The notes under the pieces are model-generated. The model was given only the letters and a program-made list of their open reading frames with translations. It was not told where the DNA came from and made no database searches. 43,399 nt of DNA, taken from assembly GCA_905221605.1 (NCBI GenBank), contig CAJNDS010000143.1:172501-215899 (forward strand), in the 5' to 3' direction. Below, piece after piece: positions 1 to 10,275 of the stretch (within the stretch, counting starts at the first letter, position 1; every line of letters starts with the position of its first letter). The translations under genes were made by a program, and so were the position numbers. The DNA is from Symbiodinium natans. Taxonomy: Eukaryota > Sar > Dinophyceae > Suessiales > Symbiodiniaceae.

Positions 1-2760
1 TAGGGTTAGGTCTTTGCGAGTTGGGCATTGCAGAGCTTGGGGAGGCCGAGAGTCCAGAAGACTCAACCCAGTCTGCTGCGTTTAACACACCCTTCTCGGT
101 CACGATACGACACGAGGCCCCGAAAAAAATCGTGATAGGTAGCCCGCGGGCCACCGATTCGGTTTAATAATATTTTTTGGGGTTGCTAATGTCGAAAAGT
201 TTCAAACCTTCAGGAGCTAAAGGTGCTTTAGGCTTTATGGGCTTCAGCATTAGAACTGGACCCAAATATTAACCTTGTCAAAGTTGAGGGAGCCCACGGT
301 ATTTGGGGACAAGTTGCGGGCTGTTCGCAGGTGCAAGCTCCTTTCTTGGCGACCACAAGGTTTCAGGCCATGACTTCGGGCATTGGACAGATGACGTCAT
401 GGGGTCGTTTGATTCGGCTGCATAGCAATCTCCTTCGCAAAGGCTTAGTGATCCATGCAAAGGAGGTAAGTATTGGTAGGTGCAAATACCTGGCCAATAC
501 CCTCAGGCAGATGTGCTGTTGCTCTGCGGCTCTGCAAAAGTAACTTTGTTCCAAGCTATGTGGGCCCTGGCAAGACTGGGAGCCGCGTTTGTTCAAGCTT
601 CGCACTTCAGGGTGAGCCCGAGATTTCAATTTCGATGCACCCATGAATACCCTTACAAGACAGTAGTCCAGTTGGACTTGTTTGGATCACCCGCCGGTCC
701 TCGATATGTACTTTAGCTTCTACCGACCCCAAAGACTGGACTTCCCGGGAATATCTCTAACGAGGTATGCTGAGAAGCAGCCTTCAAGTCCTCACCTAAG
801 GACTGAAATTTTTAACGTCAACTTGAAGATTCCAAATCGCTGTACGAACTGTAGCTTCGCAACAGCTCTCACTAAATCCGTGGATCCGAACCCTGAAGTT
901 CGTACCTCATTCTGCAAAGACAATTGTTGTTGCAAAGGAGCTCTGAAACCCGGGCAAAGAATAATCATATCTGGCAAGGTACACCTGCGCAATCCCACTA
1001 CTAGAAGCAGATTTGCGGATTGCCACACCCATCCGCCCGCCCGCTTGCACGCCTTACCCAACTGCCCGCCCACCAGCTGTGAAGATTGAAGCTTGAACTT
1101 GGCAGATGTTGCCTCCCCATGCCTCATCCAAAAAATCCTGGAAGTTTCCGGGGCAAACTGTGATCTCGCATCTTGGCTGGGAGGGTTTGGATCCCGGCAA
1201 ATACTGAGATTTAGCAAATTTCAGCTTTTTTTTGTGCTGCCATGTGATCTTGGATTCAAGATGTCTGGCCAGGACTGCCAATCTTGGTTCTTTGAATCTA
1301 AGCACAACTGAACATCAGTATTTCAGTACGTTCATATGTCCTTTCGGCATTGGAAGCCTTCTGCATCCTGTGCCTTGATTGAAGAGCAAGGCTCGGCAGC
1401 TGATAATGGAGCCTAAAAGGATTTGGGAGAGGCGCGAGAGTTACCAACACACCCGCACCTCGCAACTTCAAAAGACCTATGCCATCTAAGCCGTCTAATG
1501 GACGGTAACTTCCGAAAGTCCCGACTTGAGCTAGGCGCTGCCCCAGCCGCCCCAGCTGCCGCAGTGTCGGTTCTTGGCGCTGGCGCTTCGCTGGGCCTGG
1601 CTCTGGCGCGTCCGTATGCGTCCGTGCTTCTTTCGAGATTTTTGTAGGTTTGGAGAGGTTCCCAGAGACGGATTTTGGAGTGGCTCAGAGCTATTCGAGC
1701 AGTGCTTGGGGTTGAAGAACTAGGTTACTTGCGGTCATCATCCCGGATTGTAGGCTAGTTTGCTTTTGTCTCCGTGCATTGAAGCGCTTGGGCATGCAAA
1801 AGCAAAAGAGGCCACGGGCTTGGCTTGTCGTCCTTAGCAGGACCCATGTGTGGCCGTGGGCAGGAAAGAAGGGACAGGGGTTCCACAAGGGTGTACAGGG
1901 TTTTACAGGGTTCTACAGGGTTCTATAAATTTCCACAGGCTTCTACGGGGTTCTACAGAGCTCTGGACCCTGGCAGTATCTAAGTGCCTCGCTGAAGCAT
2001 CCAGCAAGAGCAGGCCTATGCAGCCGCCCGCCCGCCTGCCAAGAAGAGGAGCGCTGGTGCAGTTTAGGGATGTCGAACGATTGCGGGTTTCATGGGTTGA
2101 CATTTCGGCTCAGTTTTCGATTGCCTTTACTGATAGCATCGTTTGCTGGCCCCGATCTTCGGGACTTTGGGCTCGGGCAGGTGTGGCAGAGGGCACCCGC
2201 ACTCTAAAAGTCAAGTTCGCGCGATTGAAAGGGCCGCAGGTTGAAGGGATCTGTGGGACACAGTCGGACTTCAGAATGGAGATCAGCACGGTGGGACGTT
2301 TTGTGTTTCAGCGTTTAGCTAGCTCAATTATTGCCCGCCTTGCATGGGCATGCCTGAGGTTTGTGGGCAGCACAGTGGCCTCCATCACGTCGACAAGGCG
2401 GGCAGAAACCCCTTATGTGCCATGAGATTTGACAGTCTGAGAAGGACCGAACCCTGCCAGGACCGGCAGGTCTTCTCAGCCGAAGGCCATCGCTCGACGT
2501 GCCTTGGTCTCGCACTTCAGCTTTCAAACCTCTGAAGCCTACACGCTTCGGACCTGCAGCCTAAAATTCAAAACTCCTAATTTCGCTTCCTAAACCTTGA
2601 GCTTCCCTAAGAACCTGAGCTCATGGGGATGCTTGCAAGTCAAAGGCGGCGCAGGCGCAAGAGTTGCAACACAGGTGAGCTCATCAGTCTTGTCACATTA
2701 GTAGTGCTATTTCCCGAAAGCTTCAGCGAAGGGTTCTTCGGAAAAAAAAACGTCAGCCCT
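1..2760. other. Stretch with no recognisable gene
   Basis: I see no protein family here on either strand. Open frames up to about 190 codons occur, but none has a recognisable motif, and GC content near 50 percent makes such frames expected. The first ten bases are telomere-like (TAGGGTTAGG), too short to mean a chromosome end. Positions 1874-1962 hold a degenerate tandem repeat of about 10 bp built on TTCTACAGGG. Unrecognised short exons cannot be excluded, because exons elsewhere in this window are as short as 21 bases. Confidence 0.5.
1874..1962. repeat. Degenerate ~10-bp tandem repeat (TTCTACAGGG-like)
   Basis: GGTTTTACAGG, GGTTCTACAGG and related words recur about eight times at 10-12 bp spacing, for example around 1898, 1909, 1919 and 1951. 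A longer open frame runs across the array on the + strand, which is expected from the absence of stop words in the unit. No function is suggested. Confidence 0.6.
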
Positions 2761-2893
2761 ACTACAATCACCACACTACCATCACCACACTCCAATCACC
2801 ACACACCAATCACCACACTACCATCACCACACTACCATCACCACTACCATCACCACAGTACCATCACCACAGTACCATCACCTCACTACCGCT
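2761..2893. repeat. ACCATCACC-type microsatellite
   Basis: The words CACACTACCATCAC, CACACACCAATCACC and ACAGTACCATCACC follow one another without break. The unit is about 12 bp (ACTACCATCACC) with substitutions. A related but more decayed ATC/CAC tract appears beyond the satellite block at 4974-5062, so this tract forms the left border of a larger repeat cluster. Confidence 0.85.
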
Positions 2894-2948
2894 ATTAAAT
2901 TCTCTCTTATTTCTTAGGCTGGGGTGGGTTTGGCCGCGGCTAGCGCGA

Positions 2949-3425
2949 TGCACCCCTCTGCGGGGATCGTGCGTGTGGGGGCGCTCCCGCTGTGCGTTTT
3001 CGCACATTTTGCAACTTAACCGCGCACCCTCTGCGGGGATCGTGCGTGTCGGAGCGCTCCCGCTGTGCGTTTTCGCACATTTTGCAACTTAACCGCGCAC
3101 CCTCTGCGGGGATCGTGCGTGTCGGAGCGCTCCCGCTGTGCGTTTTTGCGCATTTTACAACTTGCTTCGCACACCCTCTGCGGGGATCGTGCGTGTCGGA
3201 GCGCTCCCGCTGTGCGTTTTTGCACATCTTACAACTTGCTTCGCACACCCTCTGCGGGGATCGTGCGTGTCGGAGCGCTCCCGCTGTGCGTTTTTGCGTA
3301 TTTTGAAGCGTGGTCGTGCACCCTCTGCGGGGATCGTGCGTGTCGGAGCGCTCCCGCTGTGCGTTTTTGCGTATTTTGAAGCGTTTTCGTGCACCCTCTG
3401 CGGGGATCGTGCGTGTCGGAGCCTT
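2949..3425. repeat. 73-bp satellite, seven units
   Basis: The core CTGCGGGGATCGTGCGTG starts at 2958, 3031, 3104, 3178, 3252, 3325 and 3398, so spacings are 73, 73, 74, 74, 73 and 73 bp. Units consist of a conserved part (CTGCGGGGATCG to CCGCTGTGCGTTTT) and a variable part of three types: GCAACTTAACC in early units, ACAACTTGCTTCGC in the middle, GAAGCGTGGTCG or GAAGCGTTTTCG at the end. Like types are adjacent, which suggests local unit duplication. The seventh unit is cut off at GTCGGAGC where the CTCTTCC tract begins. Long open frames on both strands here come from the repeat. Confidence 0.95.
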
Positions 3426-3687
3426 CCTCACCTCTTCCTCTCCTCTTCCTCTCCTCTTCCTCTTCCTCTCCTCTTCCTCTGCTCTTCTTTTCCTCTTCCT
3501 CTCCTCTTCCTCTCCTCTTCTTTTCCTCTTCCTCTCTTCTTCCTCTCCTCTTCCTCTCCTCTTCCTCTCCTCTTCCTCTCCTCTTCCTCTCCTCTTCCTC
3601 TCCTCTTCCTCTCCTTTTCCTCTGCTCTTCTTTTCCTTTTCTTTTCCTCTTCATCTCCTCTTCCTCTCCTCTTCTTTTCCTCTTCCT
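3426..3687. repeat. CTCTTCCTCTC pyrimidine microsatellite
   Basis: This is a pure C/T tract on the + strand of about 260 bp, built of CTCTTCCTCTC and TTTTCCTCTT words. It gives Ser/Leu-rich frames on the + strand and Glu/Arg/Lys-rich frames on the - strand, which are not genes. A homopurine/homopyrimidine tract of this length could form triplex DNA. Confidence 0.95.
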
Positions 3688-3688
3688 C

Positions 3689-4074
3689 GTAGTACAAACG
3701 TAGTACGCCGCGGACGCCCGGAGCTGCCCGTTGTTGGAAAGTCGACTTTTTGCAGTACAAACGTAGTACGCCGCGGACGCCCGGAGCTGCCGTGGCTGGA
3801 AAGTCGACTTTTTGTAGTACAAATGTAGTACGCCGCGGACGCCCGGAGCTGCCGTAGCTGGAAAGTCGACTTTTTGTAGTACAAACGTAGTACGCCGCGG
3901 ACGCCAGGAGCTGCCGTAGCTGGAAAGTCGACTTTTTGTAGTACAAACGTAGTACTTGTAGTACAAACGTAGTACGCCGCAGACGCCCGGAGCTGCTGTG
4001 GCTGGAAAGTCGACTTTTTGTAGTACAAACGTAGTACGCCGCGGACGCCCGGAGCTGCCGTAGCTGGAAAGTCG
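3689..4074. repeat. 62-bp satellite, about six units
   Basis: AGTACAAACGTAGTAC recurs at 3691, 3754, 3816, 3878, 3940, 3960 and 4022. Spacing is 62-63 bp except for a 20-bp partial duplication at 3940-3960. Each unit has the palindromes GTAC (twice) and GTCGAC, and each end reads TTTTTGTAGTACAAA, a near-inverted repeat. The last unit breaks inside GTCGAC, where the 42-bp array starts. Confidence 0.93.
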
Positions 4075-4075
4075 C

Positions 4076-4861
4076 TCTAGGGCTTCGAAAACGTCGCAAA
4101 TACCGTGGGCGCGGAACTCTGAGGCTTCGAAAACCTAGCAAATACCGTGGGCGCGGAACTCCGGGGCTTCGAAAACCTCGCAAACACCGTGGGCGCGGGC
4201 GCGAAACTCTGGGGCTTCGAAAACCTCACAAACACCGTGGGCGCGGAACTCTGGAGCTTCGAAAACCTAGCAAATACCGTGGGCGCGGAACTCTGGGGCT
4301 TCGACAACGTCCAAAATCCGTGGGCGCGGAACTCATGGGGCTTCGAAAACGTCGCAAATACCGTGGGCGCGGAACTCTGGGGCTTCGAAAACCTCGCAAA
4401 TACCGTGGGCGCGGAACTCCGGGGCTTCGAAAACCTCGCAAACACCGTGGGCGCGGAACTCTGGAGCTTTGAAAACGTCGCAAATACCGTGGGCGCGGAA
4501 CTCTGGGGCTTCGAAAACCTCACAAATACCGTGGGCGCGGAACTCTGGAGCTTCGAAATCCTCGCAAATACCGTGGCCGCGGAACTCTGGGGCTTCCAAA
4601 ACCTCACAAACACCGTGGGCGCGGAACTCTGGAGCTTCGAAAACCTCGCAAATACCGTGGGCGCGGAACTCTGGGGCTTCGACAACGTCCAAAATCCGTG
4701 GGCGCGGAACTCATGGGGCTTCGAAAACGTCGCAAATACCGTGGGCGCGGAACTCTGGGGCTTCGAAAACCTCGCAAATACCGTGGGCGCGGAACTCCGG
4801 GGCTTCGAAAACCTCGCAAACACCGTGGGCGCGGAACTCTGGAGCTTCGAAAACGGCGCAG
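4076..4861. repeat. 42-bp satellite, 19 units, with a 378-bp higher-order repeat
   Basis: CTTCGAAAAC-type starts lie at 4083, 4125, 4167, then 4215 (six extra bases), then every 42 bp from 4257 to 4845. The unit is GGCTTCGAAAACCTCGCAAA followed by TACCGTGGGCGCGGAACTCTG. Distinct monomers recur in order: the CGACAACGTCC variant at 4301 returns at 4679, exactly nine monomers (378 bp) later, with its followers also matching, so the array has two copies of a nine-monomer higher-order unit. Because 42 is a multiple of three, frames stay open on both strands with a 14-residue period (GFENLANTVGAELW on +). I regard this as satellite, not coding, but cannot exclude translation. Confidence 0.95.
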
Positions 4862-4973
4862 CAAATTCTGTGAACGTAAGCATGACACTTGTGGCTGCAG
4901 GTGGAGCTTGGATGATCTGATTCGTCTGCTGCTGTGACCGTCTCACTTTGGGGACTTGCAGTGGAAAAAGAAC

Positions 4974-5062
4974 ATACTATCACCACGCTAGCACTACGCT
5001 ACCATCGCATTACCATTACCATCACCGCATTATCATCACCCCATTGCCGTCATCGCGCTACC
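4974..5062. repeat. Degenerate ACTATCACC/CATCACCGC tract
   Basis: Words such as ACTATCACCACGC, CTACCATCGCATTACC and ATCACCGCATTATCATCACC follow one another. The composition matches a decayed form of the tract at 2761-2893, on the same strand, on the far side of the satellite block. Confidence 0.6.
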
Positions 5063-7423
5063 GTCGCCTCAGCTATACACGGCCTCTCTACACTGCCTAT
5101 TCTATTCCATCTTCTTTGCGTTTCGCGTCCTTTTCGCTGTCGACGCGACACCTGCTTCCTATCCTACTACACCACACCACGATCACCGCACTGACAACAC
5201 AACCAACTCTACGTGTCAGTTGATATCTTCGCACTGATTGCTTTCGGGATAATCGGTGTCTAGTTTTTAGTAGTACCAGTAGTCACAACTGCAGAAGAAG
5301 TGCAACTATTCACCTTATGAAAATTTTATTTCGAGGCTTTTTATTCTTGTCAGGGTTCGAGCTTGACGAACACTGGTCTGGGGACTTGTCCCAACTACTT
5401 ATGGCTGAGCACCCCACCCCTCATTCTCGGTAGGAACTCGTGCAGGATTGCATGTCGGATGAACTCTGAAACGCCCGGCGTCTTTGTGCCGTGGCATGCG
5501 CCATCCCCCCCCCCCACAAGAAACACCAGGATGTTTAGGGAAAATGCAACCCATTACCCATGACTAACTACTAACAACTACTGCTGCGGCCAGCGCTGCT
5601 AGTACTGGTAGTATTTCTTCTACTACGACGATGGCTACTATTACCGCTAAACTATTGCCGCTGCTACTAGTACTGCTGCTTCTGCGATTGCTGCTTCGGC
5701 TTTCTTTAACATGCTATCCGCCGCAGATGCAAGGACAGTACTCGTCTTAATTTATACTTGCAGAAGACTAGGGCTACACCTCCGACCACCAGCCACACCA
5801 TGTATGCGCCTCTCTCCTACTGCTCTTTCGACGGCTCCAAATTCTCCTCGCTCTCATCCACAGGCGCAATGTTCGAGCGCTTCTCTCCCGGCTCCATGAA
5901 GGCCGGTTCCACTGTGCATGGTGTCGCCGGTTCGGGGGAGTGGGAATCGCTTTTGTGGGTTCAGTGCTCCTCGCGTATGCTGTTGCAGGCTGTGATGCTA
6001 GCGCAGGCGGAGTCGCGCAAGCTGGGCCCAGCACTCAGTGCTGCTAAGAATGACATGGCCTCCATGGGCCTCCATGTGTTCAGCTTCGAGTTGCTGTGCC
6101 GAGTGCCTCGCTGATGACAGGTCTTGAAGCGCTCACATGGTACTGCTCTGGTCAGTTTACGCTGGTATCAGCCAATTGCAAATCCCTCGCAGTGCGAAGG
6201 TCACGACTACGTCAGCGCACTCAGCCGAGAGAAGATGCGACACCACGGAATCCTGTCGGCTTGAGGGTTGATGAATCTAGGAGTGGTATGACATGCAGTC
6301 GCAGAATTGAAAATGTTGCAGGATTTAGAATGCGGGGTAGTCATGTGGGTCCGGGGATTTGGGCCCAGGTTGTCTGAAGTTTCGGGATTCCGAAGCTAGA
6401 ACTAAAGGTGGTTGCCCAGACCCCCTGGCATCCTTTCCCGGAGCCTGACCCCCCCCACCCCCACACCCCTGAAAGCTCAAACAAAAAATGGGAGGGGCAT
6501 TTTGCGAGACCAAAAGAGGACTTCGGACCTTGGCCATGGATTACAAGGTCGGCACGGAGATGCTTGTCGTGGGTATCCTTGCCGAGGGCAATGAGGAGGG
6601 ATGCAGGGCCTGCGGCCCAGCAAGTGAGCCCAGCACACGGAGATAGCTTCAGAAAGCTTCAGAAAGCTTCAGAACCCAAGCTGCAACCATCTGCGAGCCA
6701 AAGCTCAGAAGCCTCTTAGCACAACCCGGAGTCAAGCGGAGTCAAGCGGAGTCTCGGAGCTCAGCTGAAAAGGTCTTGGAGGCCGCTGGCATCTCTTTGC
6801 AAGAGGCCTCTTGGCGCTTCGGGGTTCTTGCAGGAGGTTCGCGGAAGTGCGATAGGTAAAAGGCCCTTGTATCCCTTCCACGCAAAAGCTTTCGTCGTAG
6901 TTACTCCCAATGTCGTGTAGGACACTTGTGTACGAAATGACACATTAGAGCGCGGAACTCCGCCAGCGCGGGCTCGAAGAAGGCCCGGCTTCGAGCCACT
7001 GTGTGCCAGGTAGGCGTATTTCAAACAGCTCTTGCCTAGCGTGAGATGGCTGCGGCGATGGCTGTGGCTGCGGATTGTGACTGTGGCTGCGGATGATGGC
7101 TGCGAGCGTCAGGCGCCTGGGCAGTTCCGGCGCAGTTACTATGTCGGGGCAGTGATGAATCGTTACTTGCGATGGGCGACACTGCCTACGGCAACATCGG
7201 CGACATCGAGATGCACTGCTACATGTGTGTTGTTGGTCGGCGGAGTTGGCAGTCACGGAGGGTGAGAGTCGGTTTGAGGCGGCCGCTGAGAGAAAGTTAA
7301 AAGCTTGTCTTGCGCAGTGCTTGTGTTGGTGAACTGTGTTATTGCGCCTCGCGAGTTGCTTTTGAGCAGTGATGTGTCTGCCGCTATTCTTGTGTAGGAA
7401 TGCGTATTTTGTTTTTCAAGTAG
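5063..7423. other. Low-complexity spacer without a recognised gene
   Basis: No protein family is recognisable. Simple-sequence patches are present: triplet-like CTA/CTG/ACT words at 5569-5702, a C run near 5509-5518, three copies of AGCTTCAGAA at about 6646-6675, three copies of GCGGAGTCAA at about 6730-6752, and GATGGCTGCGG-type words at 7045-7100. A 118-codon frame at 5758-6114 has no motif that I know. Confidence 0.5.
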
Positions 7424-9141
7424 TTGCCGCGTCTTAGTTCCGACGACAGCGTGTATTCAAACAACTTTGCTGGCGTGGTGCAAGCAGCCATGGATGCTGG
7501 GGTGCCGGGCGAAGTGTTGATAGAACTGGAGGAGTGCGGCGTGTGTTCCCCTGAAACAGCTGCAAATATGTTGGCTGCCGGAGTTGGAGATCAGCAGTTG
7601 CAGGCGCATTTGCGCGTGCCTCGTGGCCACAACTTTCAAGAAATTTGCGTCGCCGATAGTGTCTTCCACAGCCGGGTGCCAGCCAGCAGGAGCAAAGTGC
7701 ACGCCTCAGACGCCTCATGTCGGGCGCAATGATATTCCAGCGCCACGATTGACAAGTGGGGGTTCCATGCAGAGGGCTCTCGAGGCAGCGTTGCCGCAGA
7801 ACAGGCAAGCTGCGTTGCAGGAGTTCCGCGAAGGAATTTGGGCCAGAAGCAACAAGCGGCCTCAGGATTCGAGGTGGCGATCTTGGTGTCGCATCTGTAG
7901 CGCGTGGCAAGTCCCGCCTGTGCCATTGACGACAGAGGTCATCGAGCGGGTAGCTGCATCGCTCAAAGTGGGCGGGTACCGCTCGGGGCGGCAGTTCTTC
8001 AGCAGGGCTCGTCGAGAGCATAGGGTGCGAGTGCGCCAACCGGTGCCCGCCGACGTTGAGTTGGCCATGAAGGATGCAGTCAGATCTTTGGATCGCGGTA
8101 TTGGTGGTCCGGCCCTGAAGGATGCCTTTCGTGCTGAAGCCATTTCCATTTTGGTGAGATGCCTCGTGTAAATTTGTGGCTGCGCTGTTTTCTTTTGGGG
8201 TGTGGTTCCTGCTGCGCGAGATTGAGATAGCGGCGCTGCTTTCCAAGCACATGCAAATTGATGAAGTGGCAGGTACTGTGTCTCTAACGCTGTGGGCGGC
8301 GAAGAGTGACCCTGTTGGCAACTTGGTGGTGCGAGTGCATCGGTGCTACTGCGGCTTTGTCAAGAAGGAGATGTGTCCGTACCACGCGGCCCTGGCCTTC
8401 CGTTCTTGCGCGCCTCGGGATCCAGAATCACCTTTATTTCCTGGTCGAAGCGGTGAGTGAATGGAAAAGACAGAAGTCATAGGCGTGGTGCGTTCAGTTT
8501 TGGCGCAGAACAAAGTGCAATTGAAGAGACCTGGGCCTGGGGGTGCAGGGTCGGTGCATCGGTTTCATGGCCATTGTCTTCGCGTCAGTGGCGCGCAAAT
8601 GCTGAGCCGTTTTGGGGTGCGTGTTAGCACCATCATGCTTATTATCGGACGATGGGGCAGCAAGGCCATCGAGCGCTACATTCAAGATGCGGAGCTCGAG
8701 GGCTTTGACTTGGGTCAAGCTGATCTCGATCCGGGTCGGAAGCTAGCCAAGCGCCAGAAGCATAGTGAGGACGACAGCGTGCAGCGCCAGACGACAGCCC
8801 AGATTGCGGACGTGGAGGTTCGATTGCAAGAGCTTGCGGCCAAGGTAGAAGCCTTGCAACAGCGTCCGCTGTTGGTGATCGGCAAAAAGGCGCACATCAG
8901 GGATTGTGCCGAGGGGTCCAAACTTCCTCGCCTTTGGACGACCAAGTGTGGATGTTGGAATTATGGAGGATCTGCTTTCCTCCGGGCGGATGAGCCAGGC
9001 GAGAAGTCGCGCTGCCGGCGATGTTTCCCGCAGGAAGATGCATCGGACACGGAGTCCGAGAGTAGCGCAGAGTCTGACAGACCTGAGAGCTCGTCCGCGT
9101 CAGGATCGAGTGAGTGTGACAGTGAGGACTCGCCCGCGTAG
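7424..9141 (+). pseudogene. Decayed tyrosine recombinase/integrase of a dinoflagellate mobile element
   Basis: Three consecutive + strand frames read as one protein. The first (7424-7732) is helical and unrecognised. The second (to about 8168) has SRWRSWCRICSAW and GGYRSGRQFFSRARREH, typical of the SAM-like core-binding domain. The third (8176-9141) has the catalytic signature of tyrosine recombinases: Arg in FLLREIEIAALL (about 8206), HxxR in FHGHCLRVSG (about 8566), and IIGRWGSKAIERYI with the Tyr codon at 8677-8679. A Cys-rich segment (CGCWNYGG to CRRCF) and an acidic Ser/Glu tail follow. The frame changes near 7730 and 8165, and an in-frame TGA lies at 8458-8460, so this copy is broken. 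Family members cut and rejoin DNA through a Tyr-linked intermediate; crypton- or DIRS-like elements carry such genes. No reverse transcriptase was seen nearby, and I could not define element ends. Confidence 0.78.
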
Positions 9142-9957
9142 GGAACGAGCAGACATCGCAGCGTGGCGTATAAATTCCCTGTCGCCCTGCACAAATGCCA
9201 AAGCAGGTGCGATCAGGACGATGTCGACGCCGCCTGCTGTTGAATTTGCAAAACAGGGTATGCCGTCCTTGGTGCTTGATTTGGGTCTTGAGTTGCTGTG
9301 CTTGATTGTTCACTGCGTAGTAGAGCGCTCGTGTGTCATGGTGTGTGCTGGTATTTTCAAGTGTTTAGAGCGCAAAGCTCACTATGCCCTACACGGCCCC
9401 GAACCGAACACTCATCGACCAGGCTCGAGGAAAGCTCCACGACATGGTCGGCACAGGCACTGGTGGCAAGGCGCCACGGGAGGGTGCAAGCAGCATCATG
9501 CAGCCTGTTTTGTTCTGAGCGCCGAGTCTGGTTTGGCAAATTGACTGTTGTATTTTGGTTGCAGCTTGTCTTTGACACTCTTACCATGTTGCAAGCGACA
9601 AAGAATTGCCCCTGCGTCCAAACATGTGTGCATCTGCCATTGGCGCCGCTGCACGCCAGAATGTGGAGATTCCACTGACGCAAGACGCCACGAAGGCTGG
9701 GAGCCTGCCAGTTGCGCCAGTTGCTAAAACACGTGCTTGCCGCTATAGCTATAGTTCCAACAAATTCGGATCCTCCCTTACTCTTTTTCCCATCGTCGGG
9801 TGGTTTCATGTGCTGCAACAGTTTGGGGCAGAAGTTTGAGGAGTTGCAATTCCCTCTCGCGTCGCCACATGTCTGAGGTCTTGGAGGAGGCGCTGCAGGT
9901 AGCAAAGACGGAAGACTGCGCCATGGTCGATGGCTGAGCTTTCAGCGAAAGTGGGTT
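9142..9957. other. 3' flank of the recombinase pseudogene
   Basis: No recognisable gene. An antisense open frame (9357-9905) has no known motif. The stretch may be the 3' part of the mobile element, but no terminal repeat matching the 5' side near 7300-7430 was found by eye. Confidence 0.4.
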
Positions 9958-10275
9958 GGTCGTAGGGCCTAGGGTCTAGGGGTGTTGGGTGGGTGTTAGG
10001 GTTTGGGGTGTTCGGGTTTTTGGGCGTAGGTTTTCTCACCCTCACCCCTCTGTGGTGCGGTTGGTTTTAGGGTTTGGGGCTTGGGCTTTAGGGATTTTTG
10101 GGTTTCGGGCTTAGCGTTTTTGCCTTTCAGGGTTCTAGGGTGTTAGGGTGTTCTGTGTTAGGGCGTTAGGGTTACGTTTAGACCTTAGAAGGTTTCTGGA
10201 GTTTCAGGGAATTGGTCTAGGTACCCCCTCCCACACCCCCCATTCTGTGGTGCGGCTTTGGGGCGGTTTTCGGGG
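9958..10275. repeat. Degenerate telomere-like TTTAGGG block with G/C tracts
   Basis: GGGTTT, TTTTAGGG and GTTAGGG words recur irregularly (for example GTTAGGGTTTGGGG near 9995, GGTTTTAGGGTTTGGGG near 10063, GGCGTTAGGGTTACG near 10162). The dinoflagellate telomere repeat is TTTAGGG, so this is an interstitial decayed telomere-like patch. CTGTGGTGCGG follows a C-rich stretch at 10050 and again at 10245, and a very similar module occurs at about 26050. Confidence 0.6.

Noticed and set aside
1-10. Chromosome end
   Set aside because: Only one or two telomere-like words at the window edge; no array.
1850-2425. 191-codon open frame on the + strand
   Set aside because: Begins at GTG inside a 10-bp repeat and shows no family motif; probably chance.
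3229-4183. Long Arg/Glu/Lys-rich frames on the - strand
   Set aside because: They run through the CTCTTCC and 62-bp arrays and are repeat translation.
4077-4946. 289-codon frame (-) and 257-codon frame (+) with 14-residue repeats
   Set aside because: Both arise from the 42-bp satellite, whose length is a multiple of three; open frames on both strands argue against coding.
7434-8321. 295-codon open frame on the - strand
   Set aside because: Lies antisense to the recombinase relic, whose + strand sequence has clear catalytic motifs; it is a shadow.
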